A DNA stretch of 64,000 bases. Origin: Clostridium chauvoei (GTDB taxonomy: Bacteria; Bacillota; Clostridia; Clostridiales; Clostridiaceae). Each line of letters starts with the position of its first letter. Position 1 is the first letter of the stretch. Below are positions 18,122 to 28,087 of this stretch, piece by piece. The position numbers and the translations under genes were made by a program. Below the pieces are notes generated by a model. That model worked only from the letters and a program-made list of their open reading frames with translations, ran no database searches and was not told the DNA's origin. The stretch covers positions 558,001 to 622,000 of the forward strand of contig NZ_CP018624.1 in the NCBI RefSeq assembly GCF_002327185.1. The letters are read 5' to 3'.

Positions 18122-18249
18122 TTATTTTTAAAGTTAGGTTGAAAATCATCATATAAAGGAAGATTGTAAAAATAAGTATAAGGTATATAATATTTATATA
18201 GAATATATTGTAATTTAATATATATTTTAGTTATTGAGGGGATAGTAAG

Positions 18250-18411
18250 GTTCTACCAAAAGAATTTTTTATGAAACCTCAGTATAATACTTTGATAGAG
18301 TTTATTCATAATCAAAATCAACAAGGAATTTTAGAATACGCTGAAAATATAATTAATAACGGAATGCCTGAAGGGATAATTATGATTGACGATGGGTGGA
18401 GTGATTATTAA
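18250..18411 (+). pseudogene. remnant of a GH31 alpha-glucosidase-type gene
   Basis: A 53-codon open stretch reads FFMKPQYNTLIEF, then NQNQQGILEYAENII and GIIMIDDGW before a TAA. This is the part of the GH31 barrel around the 'QYNTWIE ... NQ ... IDDxW' region; IDD leads into the nucleophile-side loop. Full GH31 enzymes have 600-800 residues, so only a small internal piece is left, without start or end. It lies between the two paralogous kinases. The rest of the 18122-18630 stretch shows no other coding signal. The family call is from motif memory. Confidence 0.6.
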
Positions 18412-18630
18412 GGTAACAAATCAATTTATGGTAAGGAATATTTTTATGGAATAGAGGCATATTTAATATTTTACGAGAAAAGTAATTTATTAATGGTAGT
18501 ATAATAATAAAATATATTTAGACAAAGTTATATTAAAATAACTTTAAAAATACAAGGAAATATTGTATAATTATGGAGATAATATTAACTAAATTAAAAA
18601 GTTCCTAAAGAATTAGGGAAAGGGGTAACT

Positions 18631-21021
18631 TTGAAGTACGATAACGAGTTTAACGAACCCGGAAATAGTTTATTCTTAGATTCATTAAATGAGTATGTAA
18701 TATTATTGAATAATAGCGGAGATATTTTATATTTAAATAAATCTTTATTAAAGAGATTACAGTATTCAAATGAGGAATTATTAAAGAGTAATATAGGAGA
18801 TATTACCTTTGATAAAAATATTAAAAAAGTAATCAAAAAGGAGCCTAGCAGCTATTATCTAAAGGTATTTACTAAAAATGGGAATGTAGTAAATTTAGAT
18901 ATTAAGGTTATAAAAGGAATTTGGAAAAGTAAAAATACTTATTGTATTATAGGAAAAGAAATAGAGGACAAAGTATATTTAAGAAGTGATTTAGAAGATT
19001 TATTTGAAAATATACCTTATTATGCATGGATAAAAGATTGTGAATGTAGATATGTCTATGTTAATAAAAGTTTTTTAGAGTTTATAGGAAAAAATAAAGA
19101 AGAGATTTATGGAAAGACTACTTCAGAACTTTTATCAGGAAGAATTAAGGGCAAAGATTTTATATTAGATGAACAATTAGAAAGAAATAAAGAAGAAGTT
19201 CTTTCGGAAGAAAAGTTATATATAGATGGAAAAGAATCTATTATGGAGTGTTATAAAAAACCAATATTAGATCAATGTGGAGATATAAAAGCTAGTATAG
19301 GAATTGCTAGAAACATGACGCTAAAAAGATTAACAGATAAAGAAGTTATTAAAGAGGATTTTGATTTATTAAAGATATATAATTTATTTGATGATAAAAA
19401 TAAAAAAATTCAAAGGGATAGCTTATTAAAAGACCTAGGCCCTCATATTGTAAATAGATTTGATGCAAGGGGCGTTTGCATATATTTATATGATTCTAAT
19501 GAGAAGTATATAAATTTATATTCTATATATGGATTGGAAGAAGCAGAATCAGAGGAACTATGTAAGTGGATAAATAGAAATAACATTTATACAGGATTAA
19601 AAGAAATATATTCTAATAAATTAAATGGAATGTATAGATGGAGGAGTAATTTAGATTACATAGCTTTATATCCAATTAAATTTGAAGGTAAAACAATAGG
19701 ATTACTTTTAATAGGATATCAGTCAAGTTGCATACCTATTCATATAAAAAATATTTTAATAGATGCAATATGCAATCAATTAGGGATTATTATTAAGAAT
19801 AATATTTTATTTGATGAGGTTAAAGAAAATTTAGAAAAAAAATTAGCAGTAGAAGAAGATATGAATATGCTATTTGATGCAACTAATGAACTTATAAGTG
19901 TTATTGATAAAGATAGAAAATTTATTAAAGTCAATAAAAATTGGAAACGAGATTTAGGGTGGAGTAGTTCAGAAATATTAGGAAAAGATTTTTTAGACTA
20001 TGTTCATCCAGATGAAAGAGCGGAGTCAAAATTAGTATCAGATAATAGATATGAACGATATAAACTAATTAATAGACAGGTATGTAAAGATGGTAGTTAT
20101 AAGTGGATTTCATGGCAGATAAGACATTTGAAAGACAGAGATATCTTTATAAGTTCTGGAAAAGACATTACAGAAGCACTTATAATGGAAAGAAAAAATA
20201 AAATGTTAGAAGAAAGTATGAAGCTAGAAGAAATAAAAAGTGAATACTTTGCTAATATGTCTCATGAACTAAAAACACCTTTAAATATAATATTATCAAC
20301 TATGCAACTTTTAGATTCTAATATTAAAGAAAAGAGAATTTATGCAAATAATAATATAGATTTAGATAGATATGTAAAATCTATAAGACAAAACTCTTAT
20401 AGACTTTTAAGATTAGTTAATAATATTATAGATCAAAGCAAAATAGATACTGGATATTTTCAATTACAAAAGGGAAATTATGATATTGTAAAAATTGTAG
20501 AAGATATTACTTTATCAGTATTAGAGCTTGTTGAAAATAAGGGGATTACATTAATATTTGATACAAATATTGAAGAAAAAATAATAGCTTGTGATTATGA
20601 TAAAATTGAAAGAATAATGCTTAATTTATTATCTAACGCTACTAAATACACTCAAGAAAATGGAGAGATTTTTGTAAAAGTAAAGTGTACTGAAGAAGGA
20701 ATTATGATTTCTGTAAAAGATAATGGAATAGGAATTCCGCAAAATAGATTAGAAAATATTTTTAATAGATTTGAACAAGTAGATAATAAAATAACTAGAA
20801 ACTCTTTAGGTAGTGGAATAGGATTATATTTAGTTAAATCTTTTGTTGAAATACATGGTGGAAAGATAACAGTAAAAAGTGAAGAAGGTAAGGGGACTGA
20901 ATTTAAATTTATTATCCCAGATACAATTTTAGAAGAAGTTGAAGATTACAGTGTAAGTAAAGAATTAACTAATAATACAAGTGAAAAATGTAATATAGAA
21001 TTTTCGAATCTTTCAATATAG
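18631..21021 (+). CDS. multi-PAS/GAF orphan histidine kinase
   Basis: 796 residues, no membrane helix. Domains in order: PAS (about 14-75), PAS (about 115-230; NIPYYAWIKD...YVYVNKSF), GAF-like (about 255-400), PAS/PAC (about 415-530; NELISVIDKDRKFIKVN), HisKA with H545 in ANMSHELKTP, then HATPase (LSNATKYT, DNGIGIP, GSGIGLYLVK). It should sense a cytosolic ligand and autophosphorylate; no cognate regulator is adjacent. In clostridia such orphan kinases often feed Spo0A, which is only a possibility here. The TTG start follows AGGGGT. The tail CNIEFSNLSI resembles that of the kinase at 17.2 kb. Confidence 0.9.
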   Translation: MKYDNEFNEPGNSLFLDSLNEYVILLNNSGDILYLNKSLLKRLQYSNEELLKSNIGDITFDKNIKKVIKKEPSSYYLKVFTKNGNVVNLDIKVIKGIWKSKNTYCIIGKEIEDKVYLRSDLEDLFENIPYYAWIKDCECRYVYVNKSFLEFIGKNKEEIYGKTTSELLSGRIKGKDFILDEQLERNKEEVLSEEKLYIDGKESIMECYKKPILDQCGDIKASIGIARNMTLKRLTDKEVIKEDFDLLKIYNLFDDKNKKIQRDSLLKDLGPHIVNRFDARGVCIYLYDSNEKYINLYSIYGLEEAESEELCKWINRNNIYTGLKEIYSNKLNGMYRWRSNLDYIALYPIKFEGKTIGLLLIGYQSSCIPIHIKNILIDAICNQLGIIIKNNILFDEVKENLEKKLAVEEDMNMLFDATNELISVIDKDRKFIKVNKNWKRDLGWSSSEILGKDFLDYVHPDERAESKLVSDNRYERYKLINRQVCKDGSYKWISWQIRHLKDRDIFISSGKDITEALIMERKNKMLEESMKLEEIKSEYFANMSHELKTPLNIILSTMQLLDSNIKEKRIYANNNIDLDRYVKSIRQNSYRLLRLVNNIIDQSKIDTGYFQLQKGNYDIVKIVEDITLSVLELVENKGITLIFDTNIEEKIIACDYDKIERIMLNLLSNATKYTQENGEIFVKVKCTEEGIMISVKDNGIGIPQNRLENIFNRFEQVDNKITRNSLGSGIGLYLVKSFVEIHGGKITVKSEEGKGTEFKFIIPDTILEEVEDYSVSKELTNNTSEKCNIEFSNLSI

Positions 21022-21043
21022 ATGTATAATTTATTAAAAATAG

Positions 21044-21072
21044 AAGTTTAGCAAAATATTGCTAAGCTTTAT
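21044..21072 (+). terminator. rho-independent terminator
   Basis: AAGTTTAGCA and TGCTAAGCTT pair around AAATAT and are followed by TATTTTTATTTTTT. It closes the kinase gene. Confidence 0.8.
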
Positions 21073-21244
21073 TTTTATTTTTTAAATTTAAAAGTAAACA
21101 GTATATAAAATAAAATTTGTAAATGATAGCAATTAGAATGTTAAATTATTAATAGATTGACTGTTTTATAAAAAAGTATTAAATTAGTAGTATCGCTATT
21201 TTGAAAAAAATACAAAAGTACTAATAATTAAAGGAGTAGAACAA

Positions 21245-21892
21245 GTGAAAAATATAATATTAAAGTTAGTAAGACTATTTACAGGTTTTATACTTTGTGC
21301 AAGTTCAACAGTACTTATGCTAAACTCAAATTTAGGACTATCTCCATGGGACGTTTTTCATCAAGGTATTTCTAAATTAACAGGGATAACTATAGGACAA
21401 GCAAGCATTATAGTTGGAGTAGTATGTGTAGGATTTGGTATATTACTTGGAGAGAAATTAGGCGTTGGAACAATTTTAAATATGTTAATAGTAGGTAAGT
21501 TTATAGATATGATTATTGCTATGAATATAATTCCTATAGCTAGTAATATTTTTATGGGAGTAATTATGATGATAATTGGAATGCTTGTTATGGGACTTGG
21601 ATGCTATTTATATATAGGATGTGGTTTAGGATGTGGTCCTAGAGATGGCGTTATGGTAGGTCTTAGTAAAAGGTTAGTTAAACCGATTAAGTATATAAGA
21701 TCCAGTATAGAGATAACAGTATTAATACTTGGATACTTTTTAGGTGGAAGTGTAGGTATAGGAACTGTAATAACAGCATTATTTTTAGGTCATAGCATAC
21801 AATTAATATTTAAAATTTGTAGCTTTGATATAGGTGGAGTTACGCATAAATCAATAACTGAAAGTGTAAAAGCTGCATTTATTATGTTTTAA
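21245..21892 (+). CDS. YczE/YitT-like multi-pass membrane protein
   Basis: 215 residues with five to six membrane helices. NLGLSPWDVFHQGIS near the N-terminus and GCGLGCGPRDGVMVGLS in the middle are the two hallmark loops of the YczE family. Members have been linked to regulation of peptide synthetases or transport, but the biochemical function is unknown. The GTG at 21245 follows AAAGGAG. A perfect palindrome AATAGAATATATTCTATT overlaps the end of the gene (21892-21909) and could act as a weak terminator or an operator for the next gene. Confidence 0.85.
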   Translation: MKNIILKLVRLFTGFILCASSTVLMLNSNLGLSPWDVFHQGISKLTGITIGQASIIVGVVCVGFGILLGEKLGVGTILNMLIVGKFIDMIIAMNIIPIASNIFMGVIMMIIGMLVMGLGCYLYIGCGLGCGPRDGVMVGLSKRLVKPIKYIRSSIEITVLILGYFLGGSVGIGTVITALFLGHSIQLIFKICSFDIGGVTHKSITESVKAAFIMF

Positions 21893-21984
21893 ATAGAATA
21901 TATTCTATTATTAACGTATTTTTATAGTATAATTATAGTATTTTATATAAATAATAAAACTATTAAAATACGGGAGTGATAGTT

Positions 21985-22224
21985 TTGGTAGAAGAAAAAA
22001 TTATGTCTTTTAATGATGAGAATGGAAAAAAAGTTGATTATGCTATTTTAGAACAAAGATTAATTTGTGGCAAAGAATACGTAGCATTAGCACCAGTAAA
22101 AAATAAATCTCATATCGAACTTTTTAAAATAAACTTTGATAAAGATTGGAATGAAAGTTTAGTAGAAGTTGAATCACAAAATGAAATAAATATGTTTAAA
22201 CAAGTTTCAAACCTAAAGTTTTAG
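21985..22224 (+). CDS. DUF1292-type small protein
   Basis: 79 residues. The layout EEKIMSFNDENGKKVDYAILEQ, followed by KEYVALAPV and a C-terminal acidic stretch, matches the DUF1292 pattern of small cytosolic proteins with unknown role. The TTG at 21985 sits eight bases after CGGGAG; the frame is open from a GTG at 21976 that overlaps the ribosome site. A strong terminator follows at once, so this is a single-gene unit. Confidence 0.7.
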   Translation: MVEEKIMSFNDENGKKVDYAILEQRLICGKEYVALAPVKNKSHIELFKINFDKDWNESLVEVESQNEINMFKQVSNLKF

Positions 22225-22260
22225 AGAATGAAGATAGATTTAACCTATCTTCATTCTTTA
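22225..22260 (+). terminator. strong rho-independent terminator
   Basis: AGAATGAAGATAG pairs perfectly with CTATCTTCATTCT around ATTTAAC; TTAATTTTA follows. Confidence 0.9.
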
Positions 22261-22399
22261 ATTTTATTAATAAAGAGTGGATATCTAAACTAATAAAATA
22301 TAAACAAAAAGTTAATATCATACAAAACTATGTACAATATGGAATGTAAAGGTATAAAATAGAATTATTTAATAATTAAACTATAAATGGGGGATAATT

Positions 22400-22951
22400 A
22401 TGCAAAAAGTATTAGATTTAATAAGAAAAGATGGAAAAGTTAAAAAAGCTACTTTAAAGGAATTAAATATAAGTTATATAGATAAAATAATGGAACTGCA
22501 AAATATAATTTTAAATGGATTAGAGGATAAAACATTATATGCGCCTACAGAAAAGGAAGAGTTTATAGAGTATTTTAAAAAAGGTGCCAAAATATTAGGT
22601 TATATTACAGATGAAAATATATTAGTAGCTATGGGAGTGTACATAGAAAAAGGATATGATGATGGAAACTACGGTTATGATATAGAATTAGAAGGGGAAG
22701 AACTTTTAAAGGTTGGGCAAATAGAATCAACAGTAGTTAGGGAGGAATTTAGAGGCAATAGACTTCAAAGAATAATATGCCAGCTTTTTGAAAATGTAGC
22801 AAGAGAAAATAATATCAAAATTTTATGTGCAACAGCAGCTCCACACAATAAGTTTAGTGTAGATACATTTGAAAAATTAGGTTATGAAGTTTCTAGAGAT
22901 AAAATTAAATATGGTGGATATAGAAGATATGTATTAGTCAAAAACATATAA
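22400..22951 (+). CDS. GNAT-family N-acetyltransferase
   Basis: 183 residues. The acetyl-CoA site is recognisable around IESTVVREEFRGNRLQR, which contains the motif A pattern (V-x-x-x-x-RG-x-x-L). NI-KILCATAAPHNKFSVDTFEKLGYE forms the typical motif B with N and F positions and the LGY turn. The substrate cannot be inferred; no partner gene is nearby. The ATG follows GGGGGA. It is alone between two terminators. Confidence 0.8.
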   Translation: MQKVLDLIRKDGKVKKATLKELNISYIDKIMELQNIILNGLEDKTLYAPTEKEEFIEYFKKGAKILGYITDENILVAMGVYIEKGYDDGNYGYDIELEGEELLKVGQIESTVVREEFRGNRLQRIICQLFENVARENNIKILCATAAPHNKFSVDTFEKLGYEVSRDKIKYGGYRRYVLVKNI

Positions 22952-22980
22952 AAGAGACATCTAGGATATCTCTTTTATTT
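22951..22980. terminator. bidirectional terminator
   Basis: AAAGAGACATC and GATATCTCTTT form an interrupted stem followed by TATTTTTT. It separates the GNAT gene from the convergent WG-repeat gene. Confidence 0.7.
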
Positions 22981-22981
22981 T

Positions 22982-24718
22982 TTAATTAAAGGATTTATAA
23001 AAGGATCCTTTTTTGTTTATAAAGTTATCTATCTCTAAAAATGGTATTTTAAAGGTAATAAAACCTGCTGCATAAGGGCCTATTTCATAAGGAGAAAAAT
23101 AAATATATAGAAAATTTTTATCTATATAAAAATCTTGATTTTCATTTATTCCTTTAAAGCTGTTAGGATATACAAATTCATATTTAGAATTTGTTTGAAT
23201 TTGATTTTCTATTATAGAGTTAATTTCATTAATCCACTTAGTAGAAGATTTAAACAAATCCTTAAGAATATAGATTTCTCCAGTTTTAAGATTTATACTA
23301 GGAGTTAATAATGTCTCCATTCCATGAGCAGCTCCTAGAGGATAATTATACCCTGTAAGTTTTAAAACTAATAAATTTTTATAAAAAAAACTTATAAAAA
23401 AATCTCCTAAATAGGAAAAAGTTAAATCATCATATTTATCTATAGGTTTAAGTTTAGATAAATATTTAAGTTTAAGATTTATTCTATTTTCTATAGATTT
23501 ATTTGACTTTAAATTTACTCGAGGGTAATATACTAGATAATTAACATTAGGTTTATACTTAAGCTTATTAATAGAATAAATTCTATTTAAAATAGTTAAA
23601 GTATTAGGTCTATAAATTAGTTTTCCAGATAAAGAAAAATAATACTGAACATAATCTATATAGGCTGAAATAATATTATCTTCAATAATTAAATTACCAC
23701 TTCCTTTAACTTTAGGAAGGTTATTAACTATAGTTCCTCTTAAATTTATAAAAAAAGTATTATTATAGTTATACGCAGAGGCTAAATTATTATCGAATTC
23801 ATCAATATTTAAATAGATAAACTCTGAGAGTCTATTTCCATCAGTATCACCAAGAGCATAAATACTATTAACTATATCCTTGATATCACCAAGGGGCATA
23901 CCTAAAGCAAGACGCTTTTCACTAAGAGATTTTATATTACTATATATAGGTTCATAGATATATTTACCAATCTTGTTAATAACACCATAGGGACCATTAA
24001 AATTTTCAGAAGTACTAACTATAGCTACACCATCTTTAAAGTTATCGGCACTATAAAATTTTGGCTTTATGAGAATGTCACCATTTTCATCAATATATCC
24101 ATAAGGACCATAAGCGTTATTACTAAAGCTCATGATTCCTTCACTATAGGAGCCAACAAATTTATAGTTAAAAGAAGCAATAGAATTACCATTAGTATCT
24201 ATTAGTTGGAATTTTCCATTCTTTAATTTAACTACTGAAAAATCATCAGAAAAATCATTAGCATTAAGATATATAGGTTTTATAATTTCATTTCCATCAA
24301 GATCTATATAGCCATATAAATAGGTATCATTAGGTCCTGAAATTCCAATAACAGCTCTAGAGTTATTAAAATTACCTATATAATTATAAGTTTTTTTAGT
24401 AATTTGGTTTCCGGCTTCATCTATAACACCCATATTCCCATCAGTAAAAATACAGATTGCACGACCTTCTTTAAATTCCTGAATATCAGAAAAAGTAGGA
24501 TCTACTATAAAGTCACCATTAATATCAATTAATCCTGTTAATCCATCCTTTACAACAATAGCAACTCCATTATTATTAAAATCTCTAGCATATTCAAAAC
24601 TAGGTTTGATAAGGAATTTACCTAAGTTATTTATATATCCATATAATGATTTAGAGGTTATATTTTTTATAGCAGGATATAAATTAATAATATTATGTTT
24701 ATACTTTATTCCTTTCAT
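22982..24718 (-). CDS. WG-repeat protein with C-terminal DUF3298/PdaC-like domain
   Basis: 578 residues. From about 25 to 340 there are seven or so imperfect repeats of about 45 residues with the WG pattern (GLIDINGDFIVDP, GVIDEAGNQITKK, GYIDLDGNEIIKP, GYIDENGDILIKP). The part from about 385 to the end (VNYLVYYPRVN ... AHGMETLLTPSINLKTGEIYILKDLF ... YAAGFITFKIP) looks like the DUF4163/DUF3298 module found in PdaC and RsiV. No classical signal peptide is evident; the N-terminus starts MKGIKYKHNIINLYP. Function is unknown; this repeat type forms beta-rich surfaces. Confidence 0.8.
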   Translation of the reverse strand: MKGIKYKHNIINLYPAIKNITSKSLYGYINNLGKFLIKPSFEYARDFNNNGVAIVVKDGLTGLIDINGDFIVDPTFSDIQEFKEGRAICIFTDGNMGVIDEAGNQITKKTYNYIGNFNNSRAVIGISGPNDTYLYGYIDLDGNEIIKPIYLNANDFSDDFSVVKLKNGKFQLIDTNGNSIASFNYKFVGSYSEGIMSFSNNAYGPYGYIDENGDILIKPKFYSADNFKDGVAIVSTSENFNGPYGVINKIGKYIYEPIYSNIKSLSEKRLALGMPLGDIKDIVNSIYALGDTDGNRLSEFIYLNIDEFDNNLASAYNYNNTFFINLRGTIVNNLPKVKGSGNLIIEDNIISAYIDYVQYYFSLSGKLIYRPNTLTILNRIYSINKLKYKPNVNYLVYYPRVNLKSNKSIENRINLKLKYLSKLKPIDKYDDLTFSYLGDFFISFFYKNLLVLKLTGYNYPLGAAHGMETLLTPSINLKTGEIYILKDLFKSSTKWINEINSIIENQIQTNSKYEFVYPNSFKGINENQDFYIDKNFLYIYFSPYEIGPYAAGFITFKIPFLEIDNFINKKGSFYKSFN

Positions 24719-24894
24719 AACAATACTCCTAAAGTAATTATAATAATTATAATAGTTAAAAGCAGTTAATAATGTGATATAAAAGAAAAAAAGAGTTATA
24801 TTTGTTAAGAAAAAGGAATAAAATGTTTAAATTTTCCTAATTTACGTATATAATTAATAGTGGTAGAAAGATGACTAGGAGATAATAGGGAATT

Positions 24895-26540
24895 ATGGGG
24901 AAGAAAATTAAAATAATACATATAATATTAATATTTACTATAATTATATTAGGAGTGTTCATATATCGATGTGGGAAAAAAGATTCAATTATGTTATTAG
25001 GGAGTAATGATGAGAATTATTTTGCTATTGATAATACAAGAAGTTCAGATAATCTTACAGATTTAGTGTTAGTAACTTATAATAAAGAAAATAGAAAAGA
25101 AAAAAATATCCTTTAGATTTTTCAGGTAATAAATATCCCATAGATTTTTCTAAAATAAAGGCTTTTGATAAGTGGATATTAACACAAACTGTTGGAAAAG
25201 AAGAGATTATAGGAATAAATACCTTAAATGGACAAGTTAAAACATTAGTTAGAATAGAAACTAGAGGAAAGGTTTCACATTCAATAAAGGATTTCTCAAT
25301 TTATGGAGATAACTTAATATATTCTTATTTTTATGAGAATGAAACTATAATAGAAGTTAAAAACTTAAAAACAAATAAGGTTACAGAAATTAATAGGTTT
25401 AAAACAATAGAGAAAGTACCTGTTTCAATATATAAAGATAAAGTAGCCTATATAACTAATAATACTATATACGTAAGTGATTTAAATACAGAAGAGGTAA
25501 TATTAAAAACATCTTCAAGTTTTAAAGATAGAGTACTTTTATATAAAGATAAAATATATACATTTAAAGGTAATGGTTATTATGAAAATTTTGTGCAGAT
25601 AGATTTATATAATAATTTGAATGAGAAGATTATATTAGAGAGATGTGCAGTAGCTTTTGAGTTATATATAGATAATGATAAGGTTATATACAATAATTAT
25701 TTTTATGATACAAACGAAGATAAATTATATAGAATAATATCAGATAGAAATGGATATACAAATAAAAAGATTATAATTGGAGATTGTATAGCTAGAGGAG
25801 ATAATGAATATAGAAAAATTCAAATAGGAAAGAATTGCTTTGAATACTTATTGAATGGGGATATAGACTGTAGAACTTTAGTGTACTTAGATCATAAAAA
25901 GCGTATAAATGTAATATCAGATGGTGAGATTGTTATAAATAAACTATCAGATGGAAGTATTATTAATCATCTAAGTGGATTTAAAAGCAATAATACACAA
26001 AATACTTTAGATTATGCTTATTTCAATAATAAGGTCTATGGAATAGAAGAAACGGAAAATGGAATATATATGATAGTAAGTATAGATTTATCTACAGGAG
26101 AAAAGAGTTTTATAAAAGAAGTAAATGAGGATATAAATAATATAAAGCAAATTGCAGTATATAAAGATGAAATTGGCTATTTAATTGAAAAGGATGGGAA
26201 GTGTAAATTTAAATCATATAATATGGTAAGCAAAGAAGTAAGCAGTATAGAGTTAAATATTAACCAGTATGTAAAAGAATTAGCTTTTGATGAAGATAAT
26301 ATTTTAACATTACATTCTGAAGATGGAAAGTTTTATAGTTTCAAAAGAAGTACTGGAAATATAGCTAAGGTAAGTGAGGAAGATTATAGTTATATTATAG
26401 GAGTAACTAATTTAGGTATAGTAGTATCTGATATAAATGGTCAGTATGAATTAATAGATTATAAATTAAATACAATAAAGAGGTTTGTAGATAAGAAAAA
26501 TGGATTAAGACTTATATATAATAATCAAATAAAGGAGTGA
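24895..26540 (+). pseudogene. membrane-anchored beta-propeller-like protein, split by a -1 frameshift
   Basis: The first 74 codons (24895-25116) encode a short cytosolic start, one membrane helix (IIHIILIFTIIILGVFIY) and the beginning of an extracytoplasmic domain, then stop. From 25107 a second frame stays open to 26540 with no stop. Joining them needs a -1 shift in the run of seven A at 25100-25106 and gives a 548-residue protein. The long part has repeated short strands with DLVLVTYN, YKDKVAYITN and YKDEIGYLIEK units, like a beta-propeller or DUF5050 domain. A GTG at 25593 is an internal codon, not a true start. Natural mutation, slippage or a sequencing error are all possible. Confidence 0.75.
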
Positions 26541-26565
26541 TAAATTAATATTTATCACTCCTTTT
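26531..26565. terminator. strong bidirectional terminator
   Basis: AAAGGAGTGATAAAT pairs with ATTTATCACTCCTTT around TAAT, overlapping the end of the upstream frame and facing the convergent asnA. Confidence 0.9.
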
Positions 26566-26567
26566 TA

Positions 26568-27584
26568 TTATAATAATTTTATGTTGTTTTCTTCACAGAT
26601 TTCTATCATTTCTTCAGGCCATACAGAAGCTTGAACTTCACCAACGTGAGCTTTTCTAAGGAAGAACATACAAATTCTTGATTGACCAATTCCACCACCA
26701 ACAGTATAAGGTAATTTTCCATCTAATAATTTTTTGTGGAAATCAAGTTCTTTTCTATCTTCACATCCACGAACCTTTAATTGGTGTAAAAGAGCAGCTT
26801 CATCAACTCTTATACCCATTGATGAAAGTTCAAGAGCTTTATCAAATACAGGGTAATAGAATAATATATCACCATTTAAGTTCCAATCATCATAATCAGG
26901 TGATCTACCATCATGTTTTTCACCAGATGCTAATGCACCACCAATTCCTTGTATAAATACAGCTTTCTTTTCTCTACAAATAGCATCTTCTCTTTCTTTT
27001 GATGTTAGTGTAGGATATTTATCTTCAAGTTCTTGTGCTGTTATAAAATAAATATCTTCTGGTAATATTTCATCGAAATATTCATATTTAGATGAAACAA
27101 ATTTTTCAGTTTTCTTGAAAACTTTATAAATAGACTTAACTATAGTTCTTAAAGTTTCTTCTGTTCTTTGTTCTTTAGTTATTATTTTTTCCCAATCCCA
27201 TTGGTCAACATAAGTTGAGTGTGTGTTATCTAAATCTTCATCTCTTCTTATAGCATTCATGTCAGTATAAAGACCTTCACCTGGAGTGAAATCATATCTA
27301 TATAGAGCCATTCTTTTCCATTTAGCAAGAGAATGAACAATTTCAAAGTTTCTATTTTCTATACCTTTCATATCGAAACTAACAGGTCTTTCAGTTCCAT
27401 TTAAAGCATCATTTAAACCGCTGTTTTGATCAACAAATAGTGGAGCAGATACTCTAGTTAAGTTTAATGCTTTTGCAAGTTCGCTTTCAAAATAGTCTTT
27501 TACAGCTTTGATAGCTACTTCTGTTTCTCTTAATGATAAGTGTGGTTTATATCCTTTTGGTAATATTAATCTTTCTTTATACAT
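26568..27584 (-). CDS. asnA: ammonia-dependent asparagine synthetase (AsnA)
   Basis: 338 residues, close to the family's 330-340. The class-II aminoacyl-tRNA-synthetase-like fold is recognisable: [19 protein letters not shown], then [25 protein letters not shown] and YVDQWDWEK. Near the C-terminus [15 protein letters not shown] provides the motif 3 arginine. It makes asparagine from aspartate, ATP and ammonia in the cytosol. An Asn-specific T-box leader lies directly upstream, so the gene is induced when tRNA(Asn) is uncharged. The ATG at 27584 follows AGAGGGA. Confidence 0.96.
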   Translation of the reverse strand: MYKERLILPKGYKPHLSLRETEVAIKAVKDYFESELAKALNLTRVSAPLFVDQNSGLNDALNGTERPVSFDMKGIENRNFEIVHSLAKWKRMALYRYDFTPGEGLYTDMNAIRRDEDLDNTHSTYVDQWDWEKIITKEQRTEETLRTIVKSIYKVFKKTEKFVSSKYEYFDEILPEDIYFITAQELEDKYPTLTSKEREDAICREKKAVFIQGIGGALASGEKHDGRSPDYDDWNLNGDILFYYPVFDKALELSSMGIRVDEAALLHQLKVRGCEDRKELDFHKKLLDGKLPYTVGGGIGQSRICMFFLRKAHVGEVQASVWPEEMIEICEENNIKLL

Positions 27585-27689
27585 TATTTATCCCTCTTTC
27601 AAAATTTGATTATGAAATTATTAAAATTATATAATTTATTTTTCAGAATTAAAAATCATTTTAATAGGCCTTTAAAATTAAAAATAAAA

Positions 27690-27995
27690 AAAACCTTCAT
27701 CCTAAAGTATAGGACGAAAGGTATATCTTCCGCGGTACCACCTATGTTAACATAAATAAGTTCACTCAAAATCAGTACAGAATAAAAATAAAATTCGATA
27801 CTGTCCAATTTCTAACAGGTTGGTTCCGTCCAGATGTACTATTTATATAAATTAAAGTATATAAATTTCCAGTGGAAGCTCCGAGATGTTATTCACCAAT
27901 GGCTTAGTATGGGTATTACACCATCACCCACTCTCTTAAACTAGTTTCAATTAGTTACTTCTTCTCTTCTTAGCTTTTAAATATTTATTTGTTGA
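27690..27995 (-). promoter_or_regulatory. T-box riboswitch, Asn-specific, upstream of asnA
   Basis: Read on the minus strand. Stem I contains the AGTAACT...AGAGAG segment and GGGTGATGG. The specifier loop GAAT-AAC-ATCTCGGAG places an AAC (Asn) codon at 27888-27890. The conserved T-box GGTGGTACCGCGGAAG lies around 27726-27745. An ACCTTTCGTCCTA stem with a T run (about 27690-27724) is the terminator. The codon agrees with the function of asnA. Confidence 0.95.
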
Positions 27996-28087
27996 AATTA
28001 ATATATCATCATTTTTGAAGCTTGTCAATAATATATCTTGCATTTTTAGAAAATTTATATTGTAAGTAAAAAAATACAAGAAAGTAA

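Noticed and set aside
24895..25116. Lipoprotein signal in the propeller-like protein
   Set aside because: The cysteine after the membrane helix (FIYRC) does not fit the lipobox consensus L-[AS]-[GA]-C.
25593..26540. Independent gene starting at GTG 25593
   Set aside because: No ribosome site, and the frame stays open upstream to 25107, continuing the protein interrupted at the A7 run.
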